Assembly: GCF_026341515.1 (NCBI RefSeq)
Contig: NZ_JAPEOK010000001.1
Coordinates: 4,278,001-4,342,000 of the forward strand
DNA from: Streptomyces sp. NBC_00878
Lineage (GTDB): Bacteria; Actinomycetota; Actinomycetes; Streptomycetales; Streptomycetaceae
Direction: 5' to 3'
DNA: 64,000 bases
The position numbers and the translations under genes are program-made. The number at the start of each line of letters is the position of its first letter. The stretch's first letter is position 1. The notes under the pieces were generated by a model that had not been told where the DNA came from, searched no databases, and saw only the letters and a program-made list of their open reading frames with translations. Shown in pieces: positions 48,333-57,770 of this stretch.

Positions 48333-49847
48333 TCAGCCATGCAGCCGCCCCCCACAATGCGGCCAGGGACTCGCCCCCCGCCGCACATACAGCTTCTTCG
48401 CGCGGAGCGTCTGCTCGGCCGCGGGCGCGTCCTGCGGGCGTCCCGCGCCACCGAGCCCCCGCCAGGTCAGGGTGTCGAACTGGTAGAGCCCCCCGTACGT
48501 GCCGGAGGAATCAACCGCCCCCGGCCGCCCACGCGACTCACAGTGGGCCAGCCCCTGCCAGTTCAGGCTGTCCGCCCCCTGCACGGACGTCGGCAACGGC
48601 CTCGTCCCCACCTTCACCACCTGCGTCCGCGGCACCTGCACCACCTCGGACCGGAGCCGCCGCGGCCGCTCCTTCACCCCGTTGACCGTACGGAGCGCGT
48701 ACGTGACCCGCCGCAGCCCCGGCCGCCCCGGCCGCTCGACGACCTCGGTCCCCCGGAACAACCCCGGATCCTCGGTCCGCCACACGTCGAAGGCGATCGG
48801 CTCCTCGCGGACCTCCTGCCCCTCGGTGATCCGCATGACCATCACCGTCTGCCCGTCCCGTGGAAAGCTCCCGGACGGCACGGACAGGGTGTCCTCCCCG
48901 CGCAGCGTGATCCCGGCGTCCGCCACGACCTCGCGGACGGTCGCCGCGTTCGTCCGGACCGTCCGCGCCCGCCCGTCCGCCATGACCGTCACGGTCCGCT
49001 CGGTACGGACGTCGAGCGCGAGCCCTTCCCGCCCGATCCGCCGGGAGCGCGGAACCGAGACGTACGCGCCCTCCGCACGCACCCCGAGCTCCCGCAGCGC
49101 GCCGTCCACCGTACGGGCCGTGGTCCACACCCTGCTCCGCTGCCCGTCGAGGGTGAGGCGCACGGGCCGCCCGTACCGCACGGCCACCTCGTCCCCGCTG
49201 GTCAGAGCAGCCCCGGGGCCGGGCGCGACGATGTCGTGGGCGCCCACCTCGACGCCCTCGTCGGCGAGCAGTTCGGTGACGTCGTCGGCGAAGGTGTGCA
49301 GCGTGCGCGGCTTCCCGTCGACGTTCAGCTCGATCGCCTTGTCGTCGGCGACGAACGCGGTGGTGCCGCCCGCGAGGAACGCCACGACCAGCGCCTGCGG
49401 CAGCAGCCTGCGCACGTCGGGCCGCTCGGCGCTCCGCCGCCGCCGGGCGGCCCGCCGGGCTTCGACACGGCCGCCGGGGCGCGGCGTCTCCAGCGTGGGC
49501 GGAACCTGCCGGGGAAGCGTCGGCCCCTCCGGCCCAGGCCGGCCCTCGTCCACGGCCGCACTCTCATATGCCGGTTCCACGTACGCCGGTTCCCCGCACG
49601 CCGGGTCCACGTACGCCGGGTCCACGTACGCCGGGTCCTCGCACGCCGGGTCCCCGTACGCCGGGTCCCCGTACGCCGGGTCCCCGTACGCCGGGTCCTC
49701 GCACGCCGGGTTCGCATACGCCGGGTCCTCGTACGCCGGCCGATACGTGTCCGCGTATCCGTATCCGTATCCGTATCCGCTTCCGTGCCCGTACGGTTCG
49801 GGGGTCTCGTACATCGGGCCATACGTCTCGTACTGCGAACTGCTCAC
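48333..49847 (-). CDS. rpfE: resuscitation-promoting factor with DUF348/G5 (RpfE-like)
   Basis: A 504-residue cell-wall-cleaving protein. The N-terminal about 110 residues hold a DPAYG/DPAYV repeat array (15-bp DNA repeats). A TM/signal anchor (LPQALVVAFLAGGTTAFVAD) and three DUF348 domains follow, then a G5 domain. The C-terminus is the Rpf lysozyme-like domain (LNWQGLAHCESRGRPGAVD, with the catalytic Glu). Cleaves peptidoglycan during spore germination. S. coelicolor RpfE lies at this position, from memory. Confidence 0.9.
   Translation of the reverse strand: MSSSQYETYGPMYETPEPYGHGSGYGYGYGYADTYRPAYEDPAYANPACEDPAYGDPAYGDPAYGDPACEDPAYVDPAYVDPACGEPAYVEPAYESAAVDEGRPGPEGPTLPRQVPPTLETPRPGGRVEARRAARRRRSAERPDVRRLLPQALVVAFLAGGTTAFVADDKAIELNVDGKPRTLHTFADDVTELLADEGVEVGAHDIVAPGPGAALTSGDEVAVRYGRPVRLTLDGQRSRVWTTARTVDGALRELGVRAEGAYVSVPRSRRIGREGLALDVRTERTVTVMADGRARTVRTNAATVREVVADAGITLRGEDTLSVPSGSFPRDGQTVMVMRITEGQEVREEPIAFDVWRTEDPGLFRGTEVVERPGRPGLRRVTYALRTVNGVKERPRRLRSEVVQVPRTQVVKVGTRPLPTSVQGADSLNWQGLAHCESRGRPGAVDSSGTYGGLYQFDTLTWRGLGGAGRPQDAPAAEQTLRAKKLYVRRGASPWPHCGGRLHG
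49572..49740. repeat. 15-bp minisatellite within rpfE 5' end
   Basis: About eleven copies of ccgtacgccgggtcc-type units encode the DPAYx repeats of RpfE. The repeat is in frame, so length changes keep the gene open. Confidence 0.85.
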
Positions 49848-49995
49848 GACGACACGCTCCAGGAGACACTCCAGGGATCCGGATCGGGCCCGAGGAACTT
49901 AGCCGAGCGGCCGTCACTCTCCAAAGCATCGCAACTACGCGGTGTCGCGGGGTGTCCCCCGGCCGGACCATCCTGAGCGGGCCGGCCGTTACGGC

Positions 49996-50865
49996 TCAGA
50001 AATCGAACGCGCGGGCCGTGTTCGCCGAGATCGCCGTCGCCAGCGCGTCCTCGTCCAGGCCCCGCACCGCGGCCATGGCGCGGACCGTGACCGGAATGAG
50101 ATACGGGGCGTTAGGCCGTCCGCGGTACGGCACGGGGGTCAGGAAGGGCGCGTCGGTCTCGACGAGGACCAGTTCGAGCGGGGCCACGGCGAGAGCGTCG
50201 CGCAACGGCTGGGCGTTCTTGAAGGTCATGTTCCCGGCGAACGACATGTAGTAGCCGGCGCCGGCGCAGATCTCCGCCATGGCGGCGTCACCGGAGTAGC
50301 AGTGGAAGACGGTCCGCTCGGGGGCGCCCTCCTCCTTCAGGACCCGCAACACGTCGGCGTGGGCGTCCCGGTCATGGATGACCAGCGCCTTGCCGTGCCG
50401 CTTGGCGATCTCGATATGGGCGCGGAAGGACCTCTCCTGGGCGGACTTTCCCTCGGGCCCGGTGCGGAAGTAGTCGAGGCCGGTCTCGCCGACGCCCTTG
50501 ACCTGCGGAAGGGCCGCGAGCCGGTCGATCTCGGCGAGCGCCTCGTCCAGCGCGTCGTCGCCACCGGCCACTCGCGCGCCCTGCCGGGACCAGCCGTCGG
50601 GGTCGCCGTGCACGATCCGCGGGGCCTCGTTCGGGTGCAGCGCGACGGTCGCGTGGACGGCCTCGTGGTCCAGGGCCGTCTGGGCGGCCCAGCGCGAGCC
50701 CTTCACGTCGCAGCCGACCTGCACGACCGTCGTCACACCGACCGACGCGGCCTTCGCGAGACCCTCCGCGACCGTGCCGGACTGCATGTCGAGGTGGGTG
50801 TGCGAGTCGGCGACCGGCACCCGGAGCGGATCCGGCAGGGGCGGGGCTTCGGCGTTGGAAGGCAT
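49996..50865 (-). CDS. tatD: TatD-family metal-dependent DNase
   Basis: A 289-residue TIM-barrel hydrolase. Metal ligands are visible: DSHTHLD, VALHPNEAP, GVGETGLDYF, LVIHDRDAH, FHCYSGD and ETDAP. A 3'-5' exonuclease role is known for the family. Confidence 0.92.
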   Translation of the reverse strand: MPSNAEAPPLPDPLRVPVADSHTHLDMQSGTVAEGLAKAASVGVTTVVQVGCDVKGSRWAAQTALDHEAVHATVALHPNEAPRIVHGDPDGWSRQGARVAGGDDALDEALAEIDRLAALPQVKGVGETGLDYFRTGPEGKSAQERSFRAHIEIAKRHGKALVIHDRDAHADVLRVLKEEGAPERTVFHCYSGDAAMAEICAGAGYYMSFAGNMTFKNAQPLRDALAVAPLELVLVETDAPFLTPVPYRGRPNAPYLIPVTVRAMAAVRGLDEDALATAISANTARAFDF

Positions 50866-50990
50866 GTCCCGATCCTACGAAGGGGGTCCGGTGCGGTTGC
50901 GGGAAGGGCGGACGCCGGGCCCCACCTCACACGGGAGACGGGGGAGGCCGCTGAACATGAGGCCCGGCGCCGGGAGGGGCGACCGGAGGA

Positions 50991-51434
50991 TCACCCCGCC
51001 TTGCGGTGGTGGAACGGGTGGAGCAGATCGGAGAGGTGCCAGTGGTGACGCTCGTCGCCCGCCGGCGACTCCGGAGCCTGGGTGGCCGGGTCCCGGGCGT
51101 CCTCGGATGTCCGCGGCCGTACGGGTGTCGGCCGGCGCATCGAGTTCTGCGCCGAGGAGACCTGTCCGGGGCGCATGATGCGTACGACATGGCCGTCGCA
51201 GTTGAGGCAGGTGGGCCGGCTCAGCGGCGACGGGACGACCCGGCCGTCGGCCACGTACATGACGAACTCGGTGCCCTCGGCGTCGAGGTGGTGCTCTATC
51301 TCGTACGACTGCTCCCAGCCGTGCCCGCAGCGCATGCAGGCGAAGGAATACGACTCGTGAACGATGCCGGTCGCCGTGGTGCGGTGGTCAGGTTCGCCGG
51401 TGATCTGCCCGGTCTGACCTGCGATCTCAGTCAT
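50991..51434 (-). CDS. 147-residue protein with zinc-ribbon-like Cys pairs
   Basis: Two CxxC pairs (FACMRCGHGW and PTCLNCDGHVV) about 45 residues apart suggest a zinc ribbon. A His-rich C-terminus (HHWHLSDLLHPFHH) could bind metal too. Function unknown. Conserved near tatD in Streptomyces, from memory. Confidence 0.75.
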   Translation of the reverse strand: MTEIAGQTGQITGEPDHRTTATGIVHESYSFACMRCGHGWEQSYEIEHHLDAEGTEFVMYVADGRVVPSPLSRPTCLNCDGHVVRIMRPGQVSSAQNSMRRPTPVRPRTSEDARDPATQAPESPAGDERHHWHLSDLLHPFHHRKAG

Positions 51435-51599
51435 TGCCAGCTCCTCTAGTCCGCTGGACCAGGACGGGTGCGTCCGTTAACCAGTGGACGCTTCCGGCGG
51501 CCGATACGCACCAGACCTGTCGAGTGTTGGAGCCGTCTTGGCCTTTCCTTGTCGGAGGCCCCTCAGAACACGGTCCGAGCTTTGCTTTTCGCGATCGTC

Positions 51600-51733
51600 C
51601 TTTGCCCGCTCATGGGGTCGGGGGCGACTGTCCGCTCATGGGTTCGAGAGCATCGCGTCACGCGGTCGGGGGCGCCGCGTTCTTGTTCATGTTCATGCAC
51701 TCGGGGGCGCCGCGTTCTTGTTCATGTTCATGT
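51600..51733. repeat. tandem duplications of the rsmI 3' end
   Basis: The last 24 or so bases of rsmI (encoding KNAAPPSA-stop) recur twice downstream, at about 51664-51685 and 51698-51720, separated by ttcatg hexamers. The copies include the stop region. A further gctcatggg repeat lies at 51607-51650. Confidence 0.8.
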
Positions 51734-52588
51734 TCATGCACTCGGGGGCGCCGCGTTCTTCGCCGCGACGACCGCGTCGAAGACCTCGCGCTTGGGCAGG
51801 CCCGCGTCCGCGGCGACGGCGGCGATCGCCTCCTTGCGCCGCTCCCCTGCCTCCTCGCGCACCCGCACCCTGCGCACCAGTTCCTCGGCGTCGAGCGACT
51901 CGACGGTCTCCGGGGCACCCTCCACGACGACGGTGATCTCGCCGCGCACCCCTTCGGCGGCCCAGGCGGCGAGTTCGCCCAGCGGCCCGCGCTTGACCTC
52001 CTCGTACGTCTTGGTCAGTTCGCGGCAGACGGCGGCCCGCCGCTGCGTGCCGAACACCTCGGCCATCGCGGCGAGTGTGTCGTCGAGGCGGTGCGGCGCC
52101 TCGAAGTACACGAGTGTGCGCCGCTCGCCCGCGACCTCCCGCAGTCGCGACAGCCGCTCGCCTGCCTTCCTCGGCAGGAATCCCTCGAAGCAGAACCGGT
52201 CGACGGGCAGCCCGGACAGCGCGAGCGCGGTGAGCACCGCGGAGGGCCCCGGGACGGCCGTGACCTTGATGTCCTTCGCGACGGCGGCGGCGACCAGCCG
52301 GTACCCCGGGTCGGACACGGACGGCATCCCGGCGTCCGTCACGAGCAGCACGCGCGCCCCGCCCACCAGCGCCTCGACGAGTTCGGGCGTACGCGCCGAC
52401 TCGTTGCCCTCGAAGTACGACACGACGCGCCCGGACGGCTGTACGTCCAGCGCCTGCGTCAGCCGCCTCAGGCGCCGCGTGTCCTCGGCGGCGATGACGT
52501 CGGCGCCCGCCAACTCCGCCGTCAGCCGGGGCGGCGCGTCCGCGATGTCCCCGATGGGCGTGCCTGCGAGTACAAGGGTTCCTGTCAC
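51734..52588 (-). CDS. rsmI: 16S rRNA (C1402-2'-O) methyltransferase
   Basis: A 284-residue SAM-dependent tetrapyrrole-methylase-fold enzyme. Motifs: LVLAGTPIGDIADAPPR and LVTDAGMPSVSDPGYRLV. Modifies C1402 in the ribosomal decoding centre. The C-terminus (VVAAKNAAPPSA) is the repeat unit duplicated beyond the stop. Divergent from pmt. Confidence 0.93.
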   Translation of the reverse strand: MTGTLVLAGTPIGDIADAPPRLTAELAGADVIAAEDTRRLRRLTQALDVQPSGRVVSYFEGNESARTPELVEALVGGARVLLVTDAGMPSVSDPGYRLVAAAVAKDIKVTAVPGPSAVLTALALSGLPVDRFCFEGFLPRKAGERLSRLREVAGERRTLVYFEAPHRLDDTLAAMAEVFGTQRRAAVCRELTKTYEEVKRGPLGELAAWAAEGVRGEITVVVEGAPETVESLDAEELVRRVRVREEAGERRKEAIAAVAADAGLPKREVFDAVVAAKNAAPPSA

Positions 52589-52649
52589 GGTTCCATCCTC
52601 GCAGGGCGGTCCACGGGACTCACACAGCGCTGTTCCCTACGATGGCGCG

Positions 52650-54392
52650 GTGACCAGTACCGCGTCCTCCACGGACACCCGGCAGGGACAGGGCGTCGAA
52701 GAGCAGCGGCCGACGTGGCAGCAACGGCTGCGCCGCTTCGGCTACACGCCCGCGCCCAGAAGCGACGTCCGCGACCGCCTGGTGCCCGCGTACACCGAGC
52801 CCAGTCCCCGGCTGTGGGCGGCGATCGGACTCCGCCGGGAGGCCGCGGAGCGCATCGTCCGCTGGTCGGCGTGGGGCGGCCCGCTGCTCGTCACGCTGAT
52901 CGCGGGCGTGATGCGGTTCTGGAACCTGGGCAGCCCGAAGGCGGTGATATTCGACGAGACGTACTACGCCAAGGACGCCTGGGCACTCATTCACCGCGGA
53001 TACGAGGTCAACTGGGCGAAGAACGCCAACGAGCTGATCCTGCAGAACGGCGGAAACGTCAAGATCCCGACGGACCCCGCCTATGTGGTCCACCCGCCCG
53101 TCGGCAAGTACGTCATCGGGCTCGGCGAGTGGATGTTCGGGTTCACGCCGTTCGGCTGGCGGTTCATGACGGCCGTGCTCGGCACGCTGTCGGTGCTGAT
53201 GCTGTGCCGGATCGGCCGCCGCATCTTCCGCTCGACGTTCCTCGGCTGCCTGGCGGGCGCGCTGATGGCGGTCGACGGCCTGCACTTCGTGATGAGCCGC
53301 ACCGCGCTGCTCGACCAGGTGCTGATGTTCTTCGTCCTCGCGGCCTTCGGCTGCCTGGTCATCGACCGCGACAAGGTCCGCGAACGCCTGGCCGCCGCGC
53401 TCCCACCGGACGCCGACGGCCTCGTACGCCCGGACGCGCGCGTCGCGGAGGACACGCGCCTCGGCCGCCGCCCCTGGCGCCTGGCGGCCGGTCTGCTGCT
53501 CGGCCTCGCCATCGGCACGAAGTGGAACGGCCTGTACATCCTCGTCGCGTTCGGCCTGCTGACGGTCCTGTGGGACGTCGGCTCACGGCGGGTGGCAGGC
53601 GCCCGCCGCCCCCACCTGGCGGTCCTCAAGCACGACGTGGGCTGGGCGTTCCTCGCCACGGTCCCGGTCGCGATCGCCACGTACATCGTGTCGTGGACGG
53701 GCTGGTTCCTCTCGGCCACCAACGGCAAGGGCGGCTACTACCGCAACTGGGCCACAGCCGACGGCCGCACCAGCGACTGGTCCTGGCTGTTCCCGGACTG
53801 GTGGCGCAGCCTGTGGCACTACGAGACCCAGGTGTACGACTTCCACGTCGGCCTGCACTCCCCGCACACGTACCAGTCGAACCCGTGGAGCTGGATCGTC
53901 ACGGGACGTCCGGTCTCGTACTTCTACGAGTCCCCGCTGCCCGGCAAGGACGGCTGCCCGACGGACGCGGGCGAGAAGTGCGCCCGCGAGGTCCTGGCCC
54001 TCGGCACACCGCTGCTCTGGTGGGCGGCGGCCTTCGCGGTCCTCTACGTCCTGTGGCGCTGGCTGTTCCGCCGCGACTGGCGCGCGGGCGCGATCGCCTG
54101 CGGCATCGCGGCCGGCTACCTCCCCTGGTTCATGTACCAGGAACGCACGATCTTCTTCTTCTACGCCGTAGTCTTCCTCCCCTTCCTCTGCCTGGCCGTC
54201 GCCATGATGACCGGCGCGATCCTCGGCCCCCCCGGCTCCACAGAACGCCGCCGCGTAATCGGCGCGGCCACGGCAGGCGTCCTGGTCCTGCTCATCGCCT
54301 GGAACTTCATCTACTTCTGGCCGATCTATACGGGGCAGGCGATTCCGATCGACAGTTGGCGGTCTCGGATGTGGCTGGATACTTGGGTTTAG
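52650..54392 (+). CDS. pmt: polyprenyl-phosphate-mannose:protein mannosyltransferase (GT39)
   Basis: A 580-residue membrane glycosyltransferase with about ten TM segments. The catalytic acidic pair is VIFDETYYAKDAW in the first loop. It transfers mannose to Ser/Thr of exported proteins, as in S. coelicolor Pmt. GTG start at 52650, divergent from rsmI. Confidence 0.92.
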   Translation: MTSTASSTDTRQGQGVEEQRPTWQQRLRRFGYTPAPRSDVRDRLVPAYTEPSPRLWAAIGLRREAAERIVRWSAWGGPLLVTLIAGVMRFWNLGSPKAVIFDETYYAKDAWALIHRGYEVNWAKNANELILQNGGNVKIPTDPAYVVHPPVGKYVIGLGEWMFGFTPFGWRFMTAVLGTLSVLMLCRIGRRIFRSTFLGCLAGALMAVDGLHFVMSRTALLDQVLMFFVLAAFGCLVIDRDKVRERLAAALPPDADGLVRPDARVAEDTRLGRRPWRLAAGLLLGLAIGTKWNGLYILVAFGLLTVLWDVGSRRVAGARRPHLAVLKHDVGWAFLATVPVAIATYIVSWTGWFLSATNGKGGYYRNWATADGRTSDWSWLFPDWWRSLWHYETQVYDFHVGLHSPHTYQSNPWSWIVTGRPVSYFYESPLPGKDGCPTDAGEKCAREVLALGTPLLWWAAAFAVLYVLWRWLFRRDWRAGAIACGIAAGYLPWFMYQERTIFFFYAVVFLPFLCLAVAMMTGAILGPPGSTERRRVIGAATAGVLVLLIAWNFIYFWPIYTGQAIPIDSWRSRMWLDTWV

Positions 54393-54409
54393 CTGGGCGG
54401 ACGTACCGA

Positions 54410-54436
54410 GAGGGCGCGGCAATCTGCCGCGCCCTC
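54410..54436 (+). terminator. hairpin terminator after pmt
   Basis: Perfect 12-bp arms at 54410-54421 and 54425-54436 with a 3-base loop, 18 bases after the pmt stop, followed by TT-rich sequence. Confidence 0.85.
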
Positions 54437-54595
54437 TTGGTCGTTGTTGGCCGTCGGGGGTTGTCGTTGGCCGCCTCCTGACGGCCCCAGGACGGCCTCA
54501 GTTTCTGCCTCGGGAGATTTACAGTCCCCACACGATCGCCCGCCCACCCGCGGCCTGACCTGCGATTTTTCGTGCCGCCAGAAGGGGCCCACTGA

Positions 54596-55033
54596 GTCTC
54601 GTCCACGTGTCGTCCTGATCTTGAAAGTCTTCACAAGGCTCTAGTTAAAACCCAGAGAGGTGCTGGAATTCAAAAGGCAATTGCGCTTCTCAGAGCAGCA
54701 TCTCTAGACAGAGGTGCCGTTTCACTTTTGCAGCTTGTAGGCTCAGAGCGACGCGCTGATGAAGCAATACCAATCGCTGGCCGTTTCCATAAAAATGATC
54801 AGCCAGAAGACGGGAATCAAATTCTACAAGGGATCGGCAAAGGGGGCGCGTACAGCATCAAGGCAGCCTTGGACGGACTGAAGGGGCGCATGCTAGAAGA
54901 AGAATATAGGATCGAAATACTTCGCAGTATCCCGCACGGGCAGCATGAGAGTTATGCAAATACTCTCGCTAACCTTGGCTCCCCGGAATTAGCGCAGGTC
55001 ATGCAAGAGGCCGAGAACATGCCGCCGTTTTAA
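54596..55033 (+). pseudogene. 5'-truncated AT-rich gene fragment
   Basis: From an in-frame stop at 54593 the frame is open to 55033 and reads as real protein (ALVKTQRGAGIQKAIALL ... RFHKNDQPEDGNQ ... EILRSIPHGQHESYA). There is no ATG or GTG; the first usable start is a TTG at 54728, mid-sequence. The 5' end appears lost. GC is near half by eye, unlike neighbours. Family unknown. A 101-residue product from 54728 is an alternative. Confidence 0.55.
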
Positions 55034-55232
55034 GTCGCAGTACGTCAGACAGGCGCATGGGCACAGTACGCGTTCCCTGATGACCTATTGGTTCACGACT
55101 TTCAACTCACCGCCCGGCTTCAGGACGCTGAAACGGCCATGGGGTGGACCTTCGGCTCAGTGAGCGAGACCGCACCTTGAGGAAGTCCAAATCAGATGAA
55201 CGCCACCAAGAAACACACTGCACGCGTCGTCT

Positions 55233-55964
55233 CTAATCAAAGCGGAATCCTCCACCACCGTTCATGCGCGCACTCGTTTTCTCCATACGTATGTTGTACT
55301 TCTCTAGAAGTATGTGATCGGGTGCCACTTGCACCTGAAATCCATCGTAGGCAAAGGTCCCACGGTTGATTATGATCGCACTCGGTGCGACGAATTCGAC
55401 TTGCGCCAATATGGCGCGCAACCCACTGCGAATCGTCAATCTTTTTCCGACAAGTTCCACATCCCATGAATCGACGGAAAAAATAAGCTCATTCTCGTCT
55501 ACATCGAGAAGTAACTTCCCCTCCTTGTCGAAGATGCGTAGCGACAGGAGGAGGCTACCGTCCTGTTTTTTGATCCGGATCACAGGATACCCCCTAATGG
55601 TCAAAGCAGAAATTACAGCATCACGCGCGAAGTCGTGCATGAATCTATTGCTTCCAAAATTTACCAAACAGGAGTCGCCGGAATATCTCAACGGAAACGC
55701 CTCAGACATCCCAAATCTCAAGTTGTGAGGTTTACTATTGGCGGTCAAAACCTCTGCAATGGGAAGTAGCCCGCGTGTCTTCTCTGCATGATGAGTCGGG
55801 CAAAGAATCGTCATTTCATCCGGATTATGCTCCTTGACAATCGACCACTCCCGCATGTGTTCGTATTCGTAAAGCGGAAGCCCGCAAATGACGCACCCAA
55901 ACCCACAACGCTGCCGAATTTGACGCTTGATCGGTTCCGGTATATAGCGTCCATTTTGAGTCAT
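55233..55964 (-). CDS. HNH endonuclease-like protein in low-GC patch
   Basis: A 243-residue protein. The N-terminal HNH zinc-finger core has CGFGCVICGLPLYEYEHM, then ILCPTHHAEKTRG, with two CxxC-type pairs and an H-N-H-like pattern. The rest is beta-rich and unfamiliar. The ATG at 55964 follows AAGGA; the frame extends to 56099 without a better start. Codon use and GC differ sharply from the genome. Probably horizontally acquired; a defence or mobile-element role is inference. Confidence 0.75.
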   Translation of the reverse strand: MTQNGRYIPEPIKRQIRQRCGFGCVICGLPLYEYEHMREWSIVKEHNPDEMTILCPTHHAEKTRGLLPIAEVLTANSKPHNLRFGMSEAFPLRYSGDSCLVNFGSNRFMHDFARDAVISALTIRGYPVIRIKKQDGSLLLSLRIFDKEGKLLLDVDENELIFSVDSWDVELVGKRLTIRSGLRAILAQVEFVAPSAIIINRGTFAYDGFQVQVAPDHILLEKYNIRMEKTSARMNGGGGFRFD

Positions 55965-56649
55965 TTGGAAATCCTTGTCTATATGATTCGTATGAGTCAT
56001 GTTAAGCCTGGAAGCGACGCTTGCGGGGAACTGTCGAACAGTGCGTAACAGGTCCTGAGCACGCGTGTTTGCGCTGCGTCTATCTTGCGTGTGGAGCAAG
56101 CCCGCTGAGGTCGTCGGCGGCCTTCAGCGCCAGTCACGAGAAGTATTGAGATCAATCACGGGAGATAGGGCTGGCGAGCACCCGGGGTCTCAACGTGACG
56201 CCCGGCGTCCGGCGGCCTGGTCTGTGGGTGCGGGCATGCCCAGCGGCGGCCTCCCGTGGGTACGGGAGCGCACGAGCACCCCGCCCGGAGGCGTCCGCCG
56301 TACCCGCCAGCACGAGGCCACGGGAGACCCCACGGCGAGCCGTCGGCCCGATGACCCGTCAACTGATATAGGGACCAGTCCAGTTAAGCCTGGAGACCAA
56401 TCCATACACGCTCCCCAGGACCCGACGTTTCCCGGGCAGGGTCAACGGGCCAGCTCAGGCCCTGAAGACCGCGCGTGCAAGGAACACCCATGGATCCCTA
56501 AAAGGGAGGATCGCCAAGCGCAGCCCTGGCAAGGCACCGAGAGCCAAGACACGTCGGCACGGCCTCAGCAGGACCACACGTACGTGGTGGTCGGGCTGAG
56601 AGTTGCGTGCCGCAGACTCCGACCGCCACCCAAATGGGAAAGGTCGGAA
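55965..56649. other. transition from low-GC patch to normal DNA, no convincing gene
   Basis: GC returns to normal near 56160. A frame open from 56065 through 56847 reads as Pro/Arg-rich low-quality sequence with no family. It only becomes credible from the GTG at 56650. No terminator or tRNA is visible. Confidence 0.4.
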
Positions 56650-56847
56650 GTGAAGCTCTCTCTCGGTGTCAAGGTGCTGATCGTCAGCATCTGCGCCCTG
56701 ATCTCCGTCATCGTCGGCATTGTCGCTGGACTCATCAGCCACAAGACCGACACCCCCATCGGACCCGCGTTCCTCCTCGGGGGCGGCGTGTTCGGCGGAA
56801 CCCTGACGCTGTGCCTGATGGTGCTGTCAGCGCTCGGCGTGCTTTGA
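56650..56847 (+). CDS. 65-residue two-TM membrane protein
   Basis: GTG start behind GGAAAGG. Two hydrophobic helices (VKVLIVSICALISVIVGIVA and FLLGGGVFGGTLTLCLMVL) around a short SHKTDTPIGP loop. Function unknown. Converges with the XRE gene. Confidence 0.6.
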   Translation: MKLSLGVKVLIVSICALISVIVGIVAGLISHKTDTPIGPAFLLGGGVFGGTLTLCLMVLSALGVL

Positions 56848-56903
56848 AAGCGCGAGAGCCCCGGAGGTCGGTTCTCCGGGGCATCGCGAGCAATCCGTGC
56901 GTC

Positions 56904-57761
56904 TCAACGGGGGTTCAGCGCACGGCGGGCGGCATTGATGACGTTGTGGGCGTCGGCCCCGTACACAGCCGACTCGCGCAAGGTCTTCCAGGTCCGCAGG
57001 TAGAGGGCGACGCTGTCGTCGTCATCGAGCCACATCTCGGCGTGCCAAGCCTCGGTGACGACCTGGCGATCGTCGTAGATCCAGAAACCCAGACCGGGCG
57101 GAACCTTCAGAGACGCGGTGAGCGGCACGATGCCAAGCTCCACGGTGTCCATGCCGATGACGCCCGTAAGCCGGTCGAGTTGGGCGACGAGTACCGAGGG
57201 CGAGCAGACCAGCGACCGCAGGACCGGTTCCCACAGGATGATGTGGTAGCGCCTGCCCCCGCTGTACAGAAGCTCCTGACGCCTCATGCGGGCCCGTACG
57301 GCTTCCTCAATGTCCCGTGGGGACCTGTGCAGTTCGGCAGAACGGGTGAGCACGGCGCGTGCGTAGTCGGGGGTCTGAAGGACGCCCACGACCCAAGAGG
57401 ACTCCCAGGCGCGCAGCACCCTCGAATTGGCCTGCGCCTCGTTGTGGACGTCCTGCACGGGCTTGTGTCCGCCGACAAGCTGCCTGCGCCATGAGCGGAT
57501 GTGCGACTCGAACCCCGCCAGCCTGGCCCGCAGTTCCTGATAAGCCGCTGGCTGGCCGCACGCCGTTGCCCACTGGTCCAAGTCCTCCGGGGTAGCCGTC
57601 TGCTTGCCCAACTCCAGCTTCGAGACCTTCGAGTTGGGCCAGCCGAGTCGGCGAGCGAGGGCAGTGCCGGTGAGCCGGCCGTCAGGGGCGGAAAGCCGAA
57701 GTTCCCGGAGCCGCACCCCGAGGGCTTCGCGGGCCTGCTGATAGTCCGTGCTCACCGGCAC
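56904..57761 (-). CDS. XRE-family regulator with DUF5753
   Basis: A 285-residue protein. HTH at about 10-70 (GVRLRELRLSAPDGRLTGTA, GWPNSKVSKLELGKQT). DUF5753 follows (SSWVVGVLQTPDYARAVLTR). GTG start at 57761, 9 bases after the DUF6879 stop, so both form an operon. The GTG at 57755 is an alternative. Divergent from the tgm side; likely controls it, by position. Confidence 0.85.
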   Translation of the reverse strand: MPVSTDYQQAREALGVRLRELRLSAPDGRLTGTALARRLGWPNSKVSKLELGKQTATPEDLDQWATACGQPAAYQELRARLAGFESHIRSWRRQLVGGHKPVQDVHNEAQANSRVLRAWESSWVVGVLQTPDYARAVLTRSAELHRSPRDIEEAVRARMRRQELLYSGGRRYHIILWEPVLRSLVCSPSVLVAQLDRLTGVIGMDTVELGIVPLTASLKVPPGLGFWIYDDRQVVTEAWHAEMWLDDDDSVALYLRTWKTLRESAVYGADAHNVINAARRALNPR

Positions 57762-57770
57762 CCACCTGCT

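Noticed and set aside
49572..49740. Possible CRISPR array
   Set aside because: Units are contiguous 15-bp in-frame coding repeats without spacers. No other array-like structure or cas gene is present in the window.
51468..52649. A 974-residue reading of pmt beginning far upstream
   Set aside because: The upstream part is antisense to rsmI and low-complexity; GTG 52650 gives the family length.
54486..54560. tRNA-Tyr-like stretch on the - strand (gactgtaaatc with pairing flanks)
   Set aside because: No D arm, T arm or acceptor stem can be formed; at most a chance resemblance near the island edge.
56065..56649. N-terminal extension of the 65-residue membrane protein
   Set aside because: Pro/Arg-rich sequence without codon bias, crossing the GC transition; a good ribosome site sits at the GTG 56650.
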